Part shown: positions 25,601 to 33,260 of the stretch, one piece after another
Position numbering within the stretch: the first letter of the stretch is position 1
Layout: each line of letters opens with the position of its first letter
Source of the DNA: Curvibacter sp.
GTDB taxonomy: Bacteria > Pseudomonadota > Gammaproteobacteria > Burkholderiales > Burkholderiaceae_C
Length of the DNA: 44,100 bases
Direction: 5' to 3'
Assembly: GCA_019233055.1 (NCBI GenBank)
Contig: JAFAMV010000185.1
Span: forward strand, 1-44,100
Notes under the pieces: generated by a model
Seen by the model: the letters and a program-made list of their open reading frames with translations, nothing else
Told to the model about the DNA's origin: nothing
Database searches by the model: none
Made by a program: the position numbers and the translations under genes

Positions 25601-27031
25601 ATGAAACGCACACAGACCCTTCTGGCCGCCCTGGTCCTGGCTGCGGCGCCGGCCCTCCAGGCCCAGACCGCTTCGGCGGCACGCCCCCCTGCGCCCCAGG
25701 CGGCGCAGGCTTCCCAGGTGCAGCAATTCACGCTGGCCAATGGCATGACCCTGATCGTCAAGCCCGACCACCGGGCGCCGACCATCGCCCACATGGTCTG
25801 GGTCCGGGTTGGCGCGATCGACGAGGTCGACGGCACCAGCGGGGTGGCCCATGCCCTGGAGCACATGATGTTCAAGGGCACCCCGAGCCTGGCACCCGGT
25901 GAATTCTCACGGCGGGTGGCGGCGCTGGGGGGGCGCGAGAACGCCTTCACGACCCTCGACTACACCGGCTTCTATCAGCAGATCCCGGCGGCCCGGCTTG
26001 AAGACGTGATGAAGCTCGAGTCCGATCGTTTCGCACACAACCAGTGGGCCGATGACGAGTTCAGCCGCGAGATCGAGGTGGTCAAGGAAGAGCGCCGCAT
26101 GCGCACCGAGGACAACCCCCGCTCGCTGCTCTACGAGGCCTTGAATGCCGCAGCCTTCGTGGCCTCGCCCTACCACCGCCCGGTGGTCGGCTGGATGAGC
26201 GACCTGGATGCGATGACGCCTGATGACGTGCGGCATTTCTGGAAGACCTGGTACACCCCGGCCAATGCGGCGGTGGTGATCGCCGGCGACGTCACTCCCG
26301 AGCAGGCGCTGGCCCTGGCGCGCAGATACTACGAGCCGATCCCGGCCCGTGAGCTGCCGGTGCGCAAACCCCGGCTCGAACCGGTGCAGCAGGGCTTGCG
26401 CCGGCTCGACTTCAAGGCACCCGCCGAGCAGGCCTATGTGGCGCTGGCCTTCAAGGCCCCGCAACTGCATTCGTTGGCCCAGCCCGGCCCGGAAGGCGAG
26501 GATGCCCTGGCCCTGACGGTGCTGGCGGCCGTGCTCGACGGCTACCCCGGCGCACGCCTCGAGCGCGGCCTGACCCAGGGCGAACACCGTGTCGCCGACA
26601 GCGCGGGCGCCTACAGCGGCCTGGTCGGGCGGGGGCCGCAGCTCTTCGTGCTCGACGGCGTGCCGGCGGCGGGCCAGACCCCTGAGGCGGTCGAGGCGGC
26701 CTTGCGGGCCCAGGTCCAGCGGGTGGCCCGCGAGGGGGTCAGTGAGGCCGAACTGCAGCGCGTCAAGACCCAATGGGTGGCCGGCCAGGTCTACAAGCTC
26801 GATTCGGTGTTCAACCAGGCCAACGAGTTGGGGCGGCAGTGGATCCAGGGTCTGCCCCTGGACGCTGGCGATGTGCTGATCCAGCGTCTGCGCGCGGTGA
26901 CGGCCCAGCAGGTGCAGGCGGTGGCTGCCCGTTATTTCGGTGACGACCAGCTCACGGTGGCGACCCTGCGGCCCCAGCCGATCGATCCCAACCGCCCACG
27001 TCCGGTGCGTCGGGCCGGTGGTCCCGATTGA
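25601..27031 (+). CDS. M16 zinc metallopeptidase (pitrilysin family), catalytic member
   Basis: This 476-residue protein has a signal peptide ending near AQA (residues 20-22). The inverted zinc motif is HALEH at residues 84-88, and the downstream acidic helix is IEVVKEERRMRTEDNP. This is the active type of M16 peptidase, here predicted to be periplasmic. The second, smaller M16-like gene 64 bases downstream lacks the zinc site. In such pairs one subunit contributes zinc and the other substrate-binding Arg/Tyr residues. The ATG at 25601 is the first of the frame that gives a signal peptide; upstream frame sequence belongs to the divergent ftsY. Confidence 0.93.
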   Translation: MKRTQTLLAALVLAAAPALQAQTASAARPPAPQAAQASQVQQFTLANGMTLIVKPDHRAPTIAHMVWVRVGAIDEVDGTSGVAHALEHMMFKGTPSLAPGEFSRRVAALGGRENAFTTLDYTGFYQQIPAARLEDVMKLESDRFAHNQWADDEFSREIEVVKEERRMRTEDNPRSLLYEALNAAAFVASPYHRPVVGWMSDLDAMTPDDVRHFWKTWYTPANAAVVIAGDVTPEQALALARRYYEPIPARELPVRKPRLEPVQQGLRRLDFKAPAEQAYVALAFKAPQLHSLAQPGPEGEDALALTVLAAVLDGYPGARLERGLTQGEHRVADSAGAYSGLVGRGPQLFVLDGVPAAGQTPEAVEAALRAQVQRVAREGVSEAELQRVKTQWVAGQVYKLDSVFNQANELGRQWIQGLPLDAGDVLIQRLRAVTAQQVQAVAARYFGDDQLTVATLRPQPIDPNRPRPVRRAGGPD

Positions 27032-27095
27032 GGGACTGGGCCCGCCAGGATGCCGCTTGAGCCGGCATCGATCGCGACTGAACCAAGGTATTGCC

Positions 27096-28451
27096 ATGAC
27101 TTTTTTCAACTCTTTCGCTCCAGGCCGCAGCGGCCTGGCCGTGGCCGGCCTGCTGGCGGCCCTGCTGTCGACCGGGCCGGCCCTGGCGGCGCTGCCCATC
27201 CAGCATTGGACCCAGGCCGACGGGGCCGAGGTCTATCTGGTCGAGAGCCCGGCCATCCCGATGGTCGATGTCCAGATCGACTTCGACGGCGGCTCGCGGC
27301 GCGACCCCGCCACCCAGGCCGGTCTGGCCGCCGTCACGGCGGCCATGACCGGGCGCGGTGTGCGCGTGCATGGCCCCGAGCTGGCGCTCGATGAGAATGC
27401 GCTCAGCGAGGCCTGGGCCGATCTCGGTGCCAGCTTCGGCGGCAGCGCCGACCGCGACCGGCTGAGCTTCGGTCTGCGCTCCCTGACGGACCCGGCCCTG
27501 CTGGACAAGGCGGCCGATCTGGCGGCGCGCCAACTGGGCGAGCCCCTGCTGCCCGACGCCATCTGGCAGCGCGACCGGGAGCGCCTGGTCGCCGAGCTCA
27601 AGGAGGCCGACACCCGGCCCGGCACCCTGGCGTCCAAGGCTTTCGAGCAGGCGGTGTATGGCGATCACCCCTATGGGCAGCAGATCCGTCCCGAGACCCT
27701 GGCGGCCATCAACACCGGCGACATGAAGGCCTATCTGGACCGCACGGTGCAGGCCTGCGGCGCCAAGGTCAGCCTGGTCGGCGCCCTGGACCGCCCACAG
27801 GCCGACGCGCTGGTGCGTCGCCTGCTGTCGCGCGTGCCGCATGGGGCCTGCCGGAGCCGGCCGGCGGTGCCCGAGGTGTCGTCCCTGGCTGCGGCGCGCG
27901 AGATCGTCCAGCCCTTCGATTCGGCCCAGGCCCATGTGCTGATCGGGCAGCCCGGCATCGCCCGCAGCGACCCCGACTACTTCCCCCTTTTGGTCGGCAA
28001 CTACATCCTGGGCGGCGGCGGCTTCGTGTCGCGCCTGACCAGCGAGGTGCGTGAAAAGCGCGGCCTGAGTTACAGCGTCTACAGCTACTTCGCACCGGGT
28101 CTGCATGCGGGCGCCTTCACGCTGGGGCTGCAGACCCGGCCGGACCAGGCGGCCGAGGCCATCCGCGTGGCGCGCGAGGTGCTGGCCCGCTATGTGGCCG
28201 AAGGGCCCAGCGCCGAGGAGTTGCAGGCGGCCAAGGACAACCTCGTCGGCGGCTTTGCGCTGCGCATCGACACCAACCGCAAATTGCTCGACAACGTGGC
28301 CAACATCGCCTGGCAGAACCTGCCGCTGAACTACCTGGATGGCTGGACCGAGCAGGTGCAGCGCGTCAGTGTGGCCGACATCCGCGCGGCGTTCGCACGG
28401 CACCTGCAACCCGATCGCATGGTGACGGTGACGGTGGGGGCCCGGCCATGA
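27096..28451 (+). CDS. M16 peptidase-like protein, zinc site missing (partner subunit)
   Basis: This 451-residue protein has a signal peptide ending ALA and an M16 fold. The N-terminal domain has no HxxEH; the equivalent region reads ATQAGLAAVTAAM. The C-terminal part keeps NYILGGGGFVSRLTSEVREKRGLSYSVYS, the Arg/Tyr segment that completes the active site of the partner in two-subunit M16 enzymes. I infer that it forms a heterodimer with the preceding gene product in the periplasm. The ATG is preceded by CCAAGG. Its stop overlaps the rsmD start as ATGA (28448-28451). Confidence 0.92.
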   Translation: MTFFNSFAPGRSGLAVAGLLAALLSTGPALAALPIQHWTQADGAEVYLVESPAIPMVDVQIDFDGGSRRDPATQAGLAAVTAAMTGRGVRVHGPELALDENALSEAWADLGASFGGSADRDRLSFGLRSLTDPALLDKAADLAARQLGEPLLPDAIWQRDRERLVAELKEADTRPGTLASKAFEQAVYGDHPYGQQIRPETLAAINTGDMKAYLDRTVQACGAKVSLVGALDRPQADALVRRLLSRVPHGACRSRPAVPEVSSLAAAREIVQPFDSAQAHVLIGQPGIARSDPDYFPLLVGNYILGGGGFVSRLTSEVREKRGLSYSVYSYFAPGLHAGAFTLGLQTRPDQAAEAIRVAREVLARYVAEGPSAEELQAAKDNLVGGFALRIDTNRKLLDNVANIAWQNLPLNYLDGWTEQVQRVSVADIRAAFARHLQPDRMVTVTVGARP

Positions 28452-29074
28452 CGCGCCCGGCCCGGCCGGGCCGGGCCGCCGGCACCGGGGCGGCGCCTGC
28501 GGCCTCGGTGTCGCGGGGCGCCGGCGAGGTCCGCATCATCGGCGGGCAGTGGAAGCGCACCCGCCTCCAGGTGCCCGACCGGCCGGGCCTGCGCCCCACA
28601 CCCGACCGGGTGCGTGAGACCCTGTTCAACTGGCTCGGGCAGGACCTGGGGGGCTGGCGCTGCCTCGATGCTTTCGCGGGCTCGGGCGCCCTGGGGCTGG
28701 AGGCCGCATCGAGGGGCGCGCGGGAGGTGCTGATGGTGGAGCAGGATGCCGGTCTGGTGGCGAACCTCCAATCGGTCGTGCAGCGGCTGAAGGCCGAAGC
28801 GGTACGGGTGTTGCGCGGTGACGGGGTGGTCCAGTTGCAGCAGCAGCGGGGCCAGTCGCTGGACCTGGTCTTCCTGGATCCGCCGTTCGGCGCGGCGCTG
28901 TTCGAACCCGCCCTGCAGGCGGCCGTGGCTGCGCTGGCGCCCGACGGGCGCATCTACCTCGAGGCGCCGGCCGCCTGGACCGAGGACCAGTTGGCGCCGC
29001 TGGGCTTGGTGGCCCTGCGCCATCTCAAGGCAGGTGCGGTGCATGCCCATCTGCTGGCGCGTCCGCCCGCCTGA
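28448..29074 (+). CDS. rsmD: 16S rRNA (guanine966-N2)-methyltransferase
   Basis: This 208-residue SAM-dependent methyltransferase would modify G966 of 16S rRNA in the small subunit. The family core starts VRIIGGQWKRTRLQVPD, followed by LRPTPDRVRETLFNWL. The SAM site is DAFAGSGALGLEAASRGA and the catalytic NPPY-like motif is DPPF. The first 27 residues are an Ala/Pro/Arg/Gly-rich extension not seen in Escherichia RsmD. Starting at the GTG at 28508 would remove most of it, but the ATG overlapping the M16 stop favours coupling. Being downstream of secreted peptidases is common in this order and says nothing about function. Confidence 0.94.
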   Translation: MTRPARPGRAAGTGAAPAASVSRGAGEVRIIGGQWKRTRLQVPDRPGLRPTPDRVRETLFNWLGQDLGGWRCLDAFAGSGALGLEAASRGAREVLMVEQDAGLVANLQSVVQRLKAEAVRVLRGDGVVQLQQQRGQSLDLVFLDPPFGAALFEPALQAAVAALAPDGRIYLEAPAAWTEDQLAPLGLVALRHLKAGAVHAHLLARPPA

Positions 29075-29222
29075 CCCCCGGCCTGACCGGGGCAGGGCCG
29101 CCATGCTGCGCTGCAATGCATAATGCGCCGCGAGAGGGCATTCCTCCCGACGCGGCCAGGCGAGTCCCCGAAGAGGGCCAGTGGTCGTTCCCCTGATCCC
29201 CCCTGCACGGAGACGCAGACCC

Positions 29223-29720
29223 ATGGCCCAGAACGTGATCGCCATCTACCCCGGAACCTTCGACCCCATGACCCTGGGCCACGAGGATGTGGTCCGACGG
29301 GCGACGCAGCTGTTCGATCATGTCATCGTGGCGGTGGCGGCCGGCCACCACAAGAAGACCCTTTTCAGCCTCGATGAGCGCATCGACATGGTGCGCGAAG
29401 CCGTCCAGCGCTATCCCCAGGTCGAGGTGGCGAGCTTTTCCGGTCTGCTGCGTGATTTCGTGGTGGCCCGTGGCGGCAAGGCCATGGTGCGGGGCCTGCG
29501 CGCGGTGACCGACTTCGACTACGAGTTCCAACTCGCCGGCATGAACCGCTCGCTGATGCCCGAGGTCGAGACGGTCTTCCTGACCCCGAGCGACAAATTC
29601 CAGTTCATCTCCAGCACCTTCGTGCGCGAGATCGCGGTGCTCGGCGGCGAGGTCGGCAAGTTCGTCTCGCCGCTGGTCCAGGAGCGTCTGGCGGTGAAGG
29701 TGCGCGGACAGGCCGCCTGA
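29223..29720 (+). CDS. coaD: Phosphopantetheine adenylyltransferase
   Basis: This 165-residue enzyme makes dephospho-CoA from 4'-phosphopantetheine and ATP, the fourth step of coenzyme A synthesis. The nucleotidyltransferase motif IYPGTFDPMTLGHEDVV carries the TxGH signature, and the second conserved site is ISSTFVREIA. It also has VRGLRAVTDFDYEFQLAGMNR, typical of bacterial CoaD. I chose the ATG at 29223 with GGAGA about 10 bases before it; an in-frame start at 29181 adds non-family residues. The stop codon forms part of a hairpin shared with the convergent kinase gene. Confidence 0.96.
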   Translation: MAQNVIAIYPGTFDPMTLGHEDVVRRATQLFDHVIVAVAAGHHKKTLFSLDERIDMVREAVQRYPQVEVASFSGLLRDFVVARGGKAMVRGLRAVTDFDYEFQLAGMNRSLMPEVETVFLTPSDKFQFISSTFVREIAVLGGEVGKFVSPLVQERLAVKVRGQAA

Positions 29721-29732
29721 GCGTCAGGCGGC
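29712..29732. terminator. Perfect hairpin shared by two convergent stop codons (coaD / histidine kinase)
   Basis: GCCGCCTGA (29712-29720) and TCAGGCGGC (29724-29732) form a 9-base perfect stem with a GCG loop. The coaD stop is the right end of the left arm and the kinase stop the left end of the right arm. There is no T-run on either side, so it is at best a U-less or bidirectional terminator, or an RNA 3'-end stabiliser. Confidence 0.45.
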
Positions 29733-31109
29733 GTGCAAGGCCAGGGGCAACTGGGCCACGATCAGCGAGCCCTGCCCCGGACTGGACGACACGATCAAGC
29801 GGCCGCCTTCGGTTTCGACCCGGTGCCGCATGCCATCGAGGCCGTGCGAACTGGGGTTGATTCGGGTCGGGTCGAAACCGACTCCATCGTCGCCGACTTC
29901 CAGCCGGGCCTGGGATTCCTGATTCAGCAACTGGATATGGACCTGTCGCGCCTTGGCGTATTTGCCGATGTTGGTCAACGACTCCTGAACCAGCCGGTAG
30001 AGCGTCAGTTGGGCGGACTCTTCGAGCTGGACTGGCTCCAGCTTCACATTGACCGTGATATCGGTCCGTTGGCTGAACTCCTGGGCCAGGATCTCCAGCG
30101 AGGGCAGCAGGCCGAGGTTCGACAACGATGAGGGGCGCAGGTCTTCGACGATGCGGCGCTTCAGCGCGATCCCGCAGTTCAGGGTGTCTGTCAGGTGCTG
30201 CAGGCGTTGCAGGGCCTCGGGGGCCGAGTCGCCCAGGCGTGACTTGATGCGCGCCACATCCAGCTTGGCGGCCGTCAGCAGAGCGCCCAGTTCGTCGTGC
30301 AGTTCACGGGCCAGATGGGCTCTTTCGTTTTCGCGCACGTTTTGCAGGTGGGTCGCCAGCTTGGCCAGCGATGCGGTGCGCTCGCGCACCAGGGTCTCGA
30401 GCCGGTCGCGTTCCTTTTCAAGCGCCTGCTGCTGGTGATCGCCGGCCAGCTTGAGCGCATTGGACTGTCGCAGGTAGAGGTAGAACCCAGTCAGTCCGAT
30501 CAGGGCGGTGCCGGCGATGCCCAGGCGCGACAGCAGCAGGGACTCCCGGACCTGGCGTTCGCCGTCGTTCATCTGCGCCGTCGCCTGGTCGATCAGGGCT
30601 TTCGATTGTTCGCGGATGGCGTCCATGTGCACCTTGCCGATGTCGGTGAGCATGATGGATTTCCAGGCCTGGGTGTCGCCCTGGCGGCGCAGCTTCAGGC
30701 TGAGGTCCATCTCTGCCAGCTTGCGCGACAGATGCCGTGTCAGCAGGGTCAGGGCGTCGTTGTCGGGGCTCAGGGGGCCGTAGATCTGCCGCAGCACGTC
30801 CACGCGCTGGTTGATGTCGGTGACGGCGGAGTTGTAGGGCTCCAGATAGCGTTCATCGCCGCTGAGCAGAAAGCCGCGCAGGCCGGTCTCGGCATCCAGG
30901 ACGCGCAGCAGCATCTGATAGAGGTGCGCGCGCGTCTCCTGGGCGGCCGCGATGCTGCGCACCGCGTTGGCGGAACGGTCGTAGCCTATCTCGTTGATGC
31001 CGACCAGCAGCAGGGCGGCGGCCAGAGCCATGGGCAGGCTGATCGCCATCGGCAGGCCGGTCCGGAACCAGCGCAGAGGTCGGGTCAGAATTGTCTTGAG
31101 CCAGTGCAT
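29724..31109 (-). CDS. CHASE3 histidine kinase, NarX/DegS-type (HisKA_3)
   Basis: This 461-residue membrane sensor kinase has a TM helix at about 20-38, then a CHASE3-type periplasmic helical domain with DAETGLRGFLLSGDERYLEPY (about 72-92). A second TM lies at about 193-213, followed by a coiled coil. The HisKA_3 dimerisation helix has LARELHDELGALL with phospho-acceptor His271. The ATPase domain has ESLTNIGKYAKA (N box), GDDGVGFD (G1) and HGLDGMRHRVE. It is divergent from the NarL/FixJ regulator at 31261, the expected partner. The ATG at 31109 has GGAG 8-9 bases upstream. The signal is unknown. Confidence 0.93.
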   Translation of the reverse strand: MHWLKTILTRPLRWFRTGLPMAISLPMALAAALLLVGINEIGYDRSANAVRSIAAAQETRAHLYQMLLRVLDAETGLRGFLLSGDERYLEPYNSAVTDINQRVDVLRQIYGPLSPDNDALTLLTRHLSRKLAEMDLSLKLRRQGDTQAWKSIMLTDIGKVHMDAIREQSKALIDQATAQMNDGERQVRESLLLSRLGIAGTALIGLTGFYLYLRQSNALKLAGDHQQQALEKERDRLETLVRERTASLAKLATHLQNVRENERAHLARELHDELGALLTAAKLDVARIKSRLGDSAPEALQRLQHLTDTLNCGIALKRRIVEDLRPSSLSNLGLLPSLEILAQEFSQRTDITVNVKLEPVQLEESAQLTLYRLVQESLTNIGKYAKARQVHIQLLNQESQARLEVGDDGVGFDPTRINPSSHGLDGMRHRVETEGGRLIVSSSPGQGSLIVAQLPLALHAA

Positions 31110-31260
31110 GGGAAAACTCCAGAGACGCGCGGTTTTGATTCAGGAATAATTGCCGGGAGGGTGGCTGGTCGCCGCCGGCCCTGCCCGCATGTGAATTGTG
31201 TTTTCTCCGGCCTCCAGGGGCCAGCCGCCGGCGTGTCGGCGGTGTCAGAATGAGGCCATC

Positions 31261-31893
31261 ATGATCAGAATCGGCATCGTGGATGACCACGCCATCGTCC
31301 GCTCCGGCTTGCGGAGCTTCTTTGCCGATTTCGTGGATCTGCGCGTCGTGGGGGAGGCGGCCAATGGCCGTGAAGCCATCGATCTGGTGCGCATGACCGA
31401 GATGGATGTCCTGCTCATGGACCTGTCGATGCCGGGCCAGTCGGGCCTGGATGTGCTGGCCATGATCCGGGCCAAGGCGCCCGACGTCGGCATCCTGATC
31501 CTGTCGGGCTACCCGGAGGCGCATTACGCCATGAACCTGATCCGGCAGGGCGCCAGCGGCTACCTGAACAAGGAATGCGATCCGGGCGACATCGTCGACG
31601 CCATCCGCACCATCGCCCTGGGCAAGCGCTACATCACGCCGGTGGTGGCCGAGTTGCTGGCGCAGCAACTGAACCGTCGCGACGACACCGCCTTGCATGA
31701 GCAGCTCTCCGAGCGCGAGTTCCAGGTCTTTCTGCGCCTGGCCAAAGGGGAGACGGCGGGTGATATCGCGCGTGCCCTGTCGCTGAGCGTGAAGACGGTC
31801 AGCACCTACCGCACGCGCCTCATGGAGAAGATGGCCCTGGCCTCGAACAGCGACCTCACCTATTACGCGCTGAAGAACCAGCTCATCGATTGA
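31261..31893 (+). CDS. NarL/FixJ-type response regulator
   Basis: This 210-residue protein consists of a receiver domain (MIRIGIVDDHAIVRSGL; phospho-acceptor Asp54 in LLMDLSMPG; Lys in YLNKE) and a LuxR/GerE helix-turn-helix. The latter reads LSEREFQVFLRLAKGETAGDIARALSLSVKTVSTYRTRLMEKM. It should be phosphorylated by the divergent CHASE3/HisKA_3 kinase and act as a DNA-binding dimer. The 151-base gap between the two start codons must hold both promoters. I chose the ATG at 31261 because it starts the first beta strand. It is convergent with a stand-alone receiver gene (16 bases between stops). Confidence 0.95.
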   Translation: MIRIGIVDDHAIVRSGLRSFFADFVDLRVVGEAANGREAIDLVRMTEMDVLLMDLSMPGQSGLDVLAMIRAKAPDVGILILSGYPEAHYAMNLIRQGASGYLNKECDPGDIVDAIRTIALGKRYITPVVAELLAQQLNRRDDTALHEQLSEREFQVFLRLAKGETAGDIARALSLSVKTVSTYRTRLMEKMALASNSDLTYYALKNQLID

Positions 31894-31909
31894 AACGTGA
31901 AAAGGCCGC

Positions 31910-32287
31910 TCAGACCCGGACATCGTGTGCCGTGCAGTAGTCGATGAGGGCGTCGATGTCGTGCGACTTGTCGAACACGGCGTCGGCTCCCAATTGCCTG
32001 CAACGGGCGCGGACATCGGCGGTGGCGTAGTTGGTCAGGACCACCATGCGCTGATGCGGCCGGCGGTGCTGGCAGGCCTCCAGGATCCCGAGGCCGCTGC
32101 CTTCTTTCAGGAACAGGTCGACAATCGCCAGATCCCAGTCGGCACTGTGGTGGTTGAGCCAGCGGGCCGCTGCGTCTTCGGTGTCCGCAAAACCGATGGC
32201 GCGCACCGGTGTGAGCTCCTCCAACGCTCCGACGAGGTTTTCTCGGATCGTGGCGCTGTCTTCTACGATGTAGGTTCTGAGTCCCAA
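31910..32287 (-). CDS. Stand-alone CheY-like receiver domain protein
   Basis: This receiver-only protein of 125 residues (from a TTG start) has YIVEDSATIRENL with the acidic pair, Asp57 in LAIVDLFLKEG, Thr in VVLTNYAT, and Lys in FDKSHD. No output domain is present, so it probably relays or titrates phosphate or works by protein contact. I favour TTG at 32287, since it starts the first beta strand. An ATG at 32359 would add 24 basic, low-complexity residues. No strong Shine-Dalgarno precedes either, so the start is uncertain. Convergent with the NarL/FixJ regulator; a palindrome lies upstream at 32404-32419. Confidence 0.82.
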   Translation of the reverse strand: MGLRTYIVEDSATIRENLVGALEELTPVRAIGFADTEDAAARWLNHHSADWDLAIVDLFLKEGSGLGILEACQHRRPHQRMVVLTNYATADVRARCRQLGADAVFDKSHDIDALIDYCTAHDVRV

Positions 32288-32403
32288 GATGGAAATCCAC
32301 GAAGTGGGCCGCCGACAGCCGGGAGAGGGTGTCCTGCGGTGCCTGTGAGGGCATCGCACCGGAAATGTGTTTTAAATTGTGCCAGCAGATATCGCGCGTG
32401 CTT

Positions 32404-32419
32404 GTAGGACGTTTCCTAC
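32404..32419. promoter_or_regulatory. Palindrome GTAGGA-N4-TCCTAC upstream of the receiver gene
   Basis: GTAGGA (32404-32409) and TCCTAC (32414-32419) are perfect inverted half-sites with a CGTT spacer. The site lies about 117-132 bases upstream of the receiver start, beyond an AT-rich patch (TTTAAATT around 32370-32378) that may hold the promoter. Half-sites like TTTCCTA are bound by NarL/FixJ-type regulators such as BvgA, so it could be a target of the adjacent regulator. Confidence 0.4.
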
Positions 32420-32433
32420 GAAGCGGCTGGAGG

Positions 32434-33204
32434 TCAGTCCGCCCGCGGCCACGGCGGACGCCCGGCGCAGACGCTGCAGCCCGGCTGGCGGGACAGGCGC
32501 ATCTGATTCCATTCCATGGCCCTGGCGTCGAGCATCAGCAGCCGACCGGCCAGCGAGGGGCCGGCCCCGCTCAGCAGCTTCAAGGCCTCGGCCGCCTGCA
32601 GGCTTCCGATGATGCCCACCAGCGGCGAGAACACGCCCAGGGTCGAGCAGCGGGTCTCCTCCGGTGCTGTGTCCGGTGCAAACACACAGGCATAGCAGGG
32701 GCTGTCCTGCTGGCGGGTGTCGAAGACGCTGACCTGGGCATCGAAGCGGATCGCCGCCCCCGACACCAGGGGCACGCCATGGCGCACGCAGGCCGCATTG
32801 ATCAATTGGCGGGTGGCGTAGTTGTCGCTGCAGTCGAGCACCACGTCCGTGCCGGGCAGCAGCTCGTCCAGCAAGGCCGCGTCGGCCCGGCGACGGAAGG
32901 TCCGCACCTGGACCTCCGGATTGAGCGCATGGACGGCCTGGCGTGCCGACTCGACCTTGGCTTGGCCCACCCGTTCCAGACTGTGGGCGATCTGGCGCTG
33001 CAGATTGGTCAGGTCGACCTCGTCGTCATCGACCAGCACCAGCTCGCCCACGCCGGCAGACCCCAGGTACAGCGCGGCCGGTGAGCCCAGTCCGCCGGCA
33101 CCGATCACCACGGCCCGCGCCTCCAGCAGGCGTTGCTGCCCCTCGATGCCGATCTCGTCGAGAAGGATGTGGCGCGAATAGCGAAGCAGTTGCTCGTCGG
33201 TCAT
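32434..33204 (-). CDS. moeB: Sulfur-carrier protein adenylyltransferase (MoeB/ThiF family)
   Basis: This 256-residue E1-like enzyme adenylates the C terminus of MoaD or ThiS for molybdopterin or thiamine synthesis. It has the nucleotide site VIGAGGLGSPA, the Arg in DLTNLQRQ, and CSDNYATRQLIN. The pairs CYAC and CSVC should bind the structural zinc. ETRCSTLGVFSPLVG carries the MoeB/ThiF loop Cys. I prefer MoeB over ThiF by neighbourhood-free similarity only; many betaproteobacteria use one protein for both. I chose the ATG at 33204 (MTDEQLLRYSRHILL). It follows a ctpA terminator whose T-run ends at the start codon, and it has no visible Shine-Dalgarno. Confidence 0.9.
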   Translation of the reverse strand: MTDEQLLRYSRHILLDEIGIEGQQRLLEARAVVIGAGGLGSPAALYLGSAGVGELVLVDDDEVDLTNLQRQIAHSLERVGQAKVESARQAVHALNPEVQVRTFRRRADAALLDELLPGTDVVLDCSDNYATRQLINAACVRHGVPLVSGAAIRFDAQVSVFDTRQQDSPCYACVFAPDTAPEETRCSTLGVFSPLVGIIGSLQAAEALKLLSGAGPSLAGRLLMLDARAMEWNQMRLSRQPGCSVCAGRPPWPRAD

Positions 33205-33228
33205 CAAAAAAATGCGCCCCGCAGGGCG
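33205..33228 (-). terminator. Intrinsic terminator after ctpA, T-run abutting the moeB start
   Basis: On the minus strand TGCGCCC and GGGCGCA, with a TGCG-type loop, pair to form a 7-base GC-rich stem at about 33213-33228. Seven T follow at 33205-33211, immediately before the moeB ATG (33204). It should end ctpA transcripts, and read-through would be needed to express moeB from the ctpA promoter. Confidence 0.75.
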
Positions 33229-33260
33229 CACTCGTTTCAGTCGGGGCCCGGGGGCGGGCC

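Noticed and set aside
29076..29092. Stem CCCCGG-N5-CCGGGG after rsmD as a terminator.
   Set aside because: There is no T-run and such short GC stems are frequent by chance here.
32365..32390. Possible sigma-54 promoter (TGGCAC on the minus strand) before the receiver gene.
   Set aside because: The -24 like TGGCAC is present but the -12 TTGC element is missing at the required spacing.
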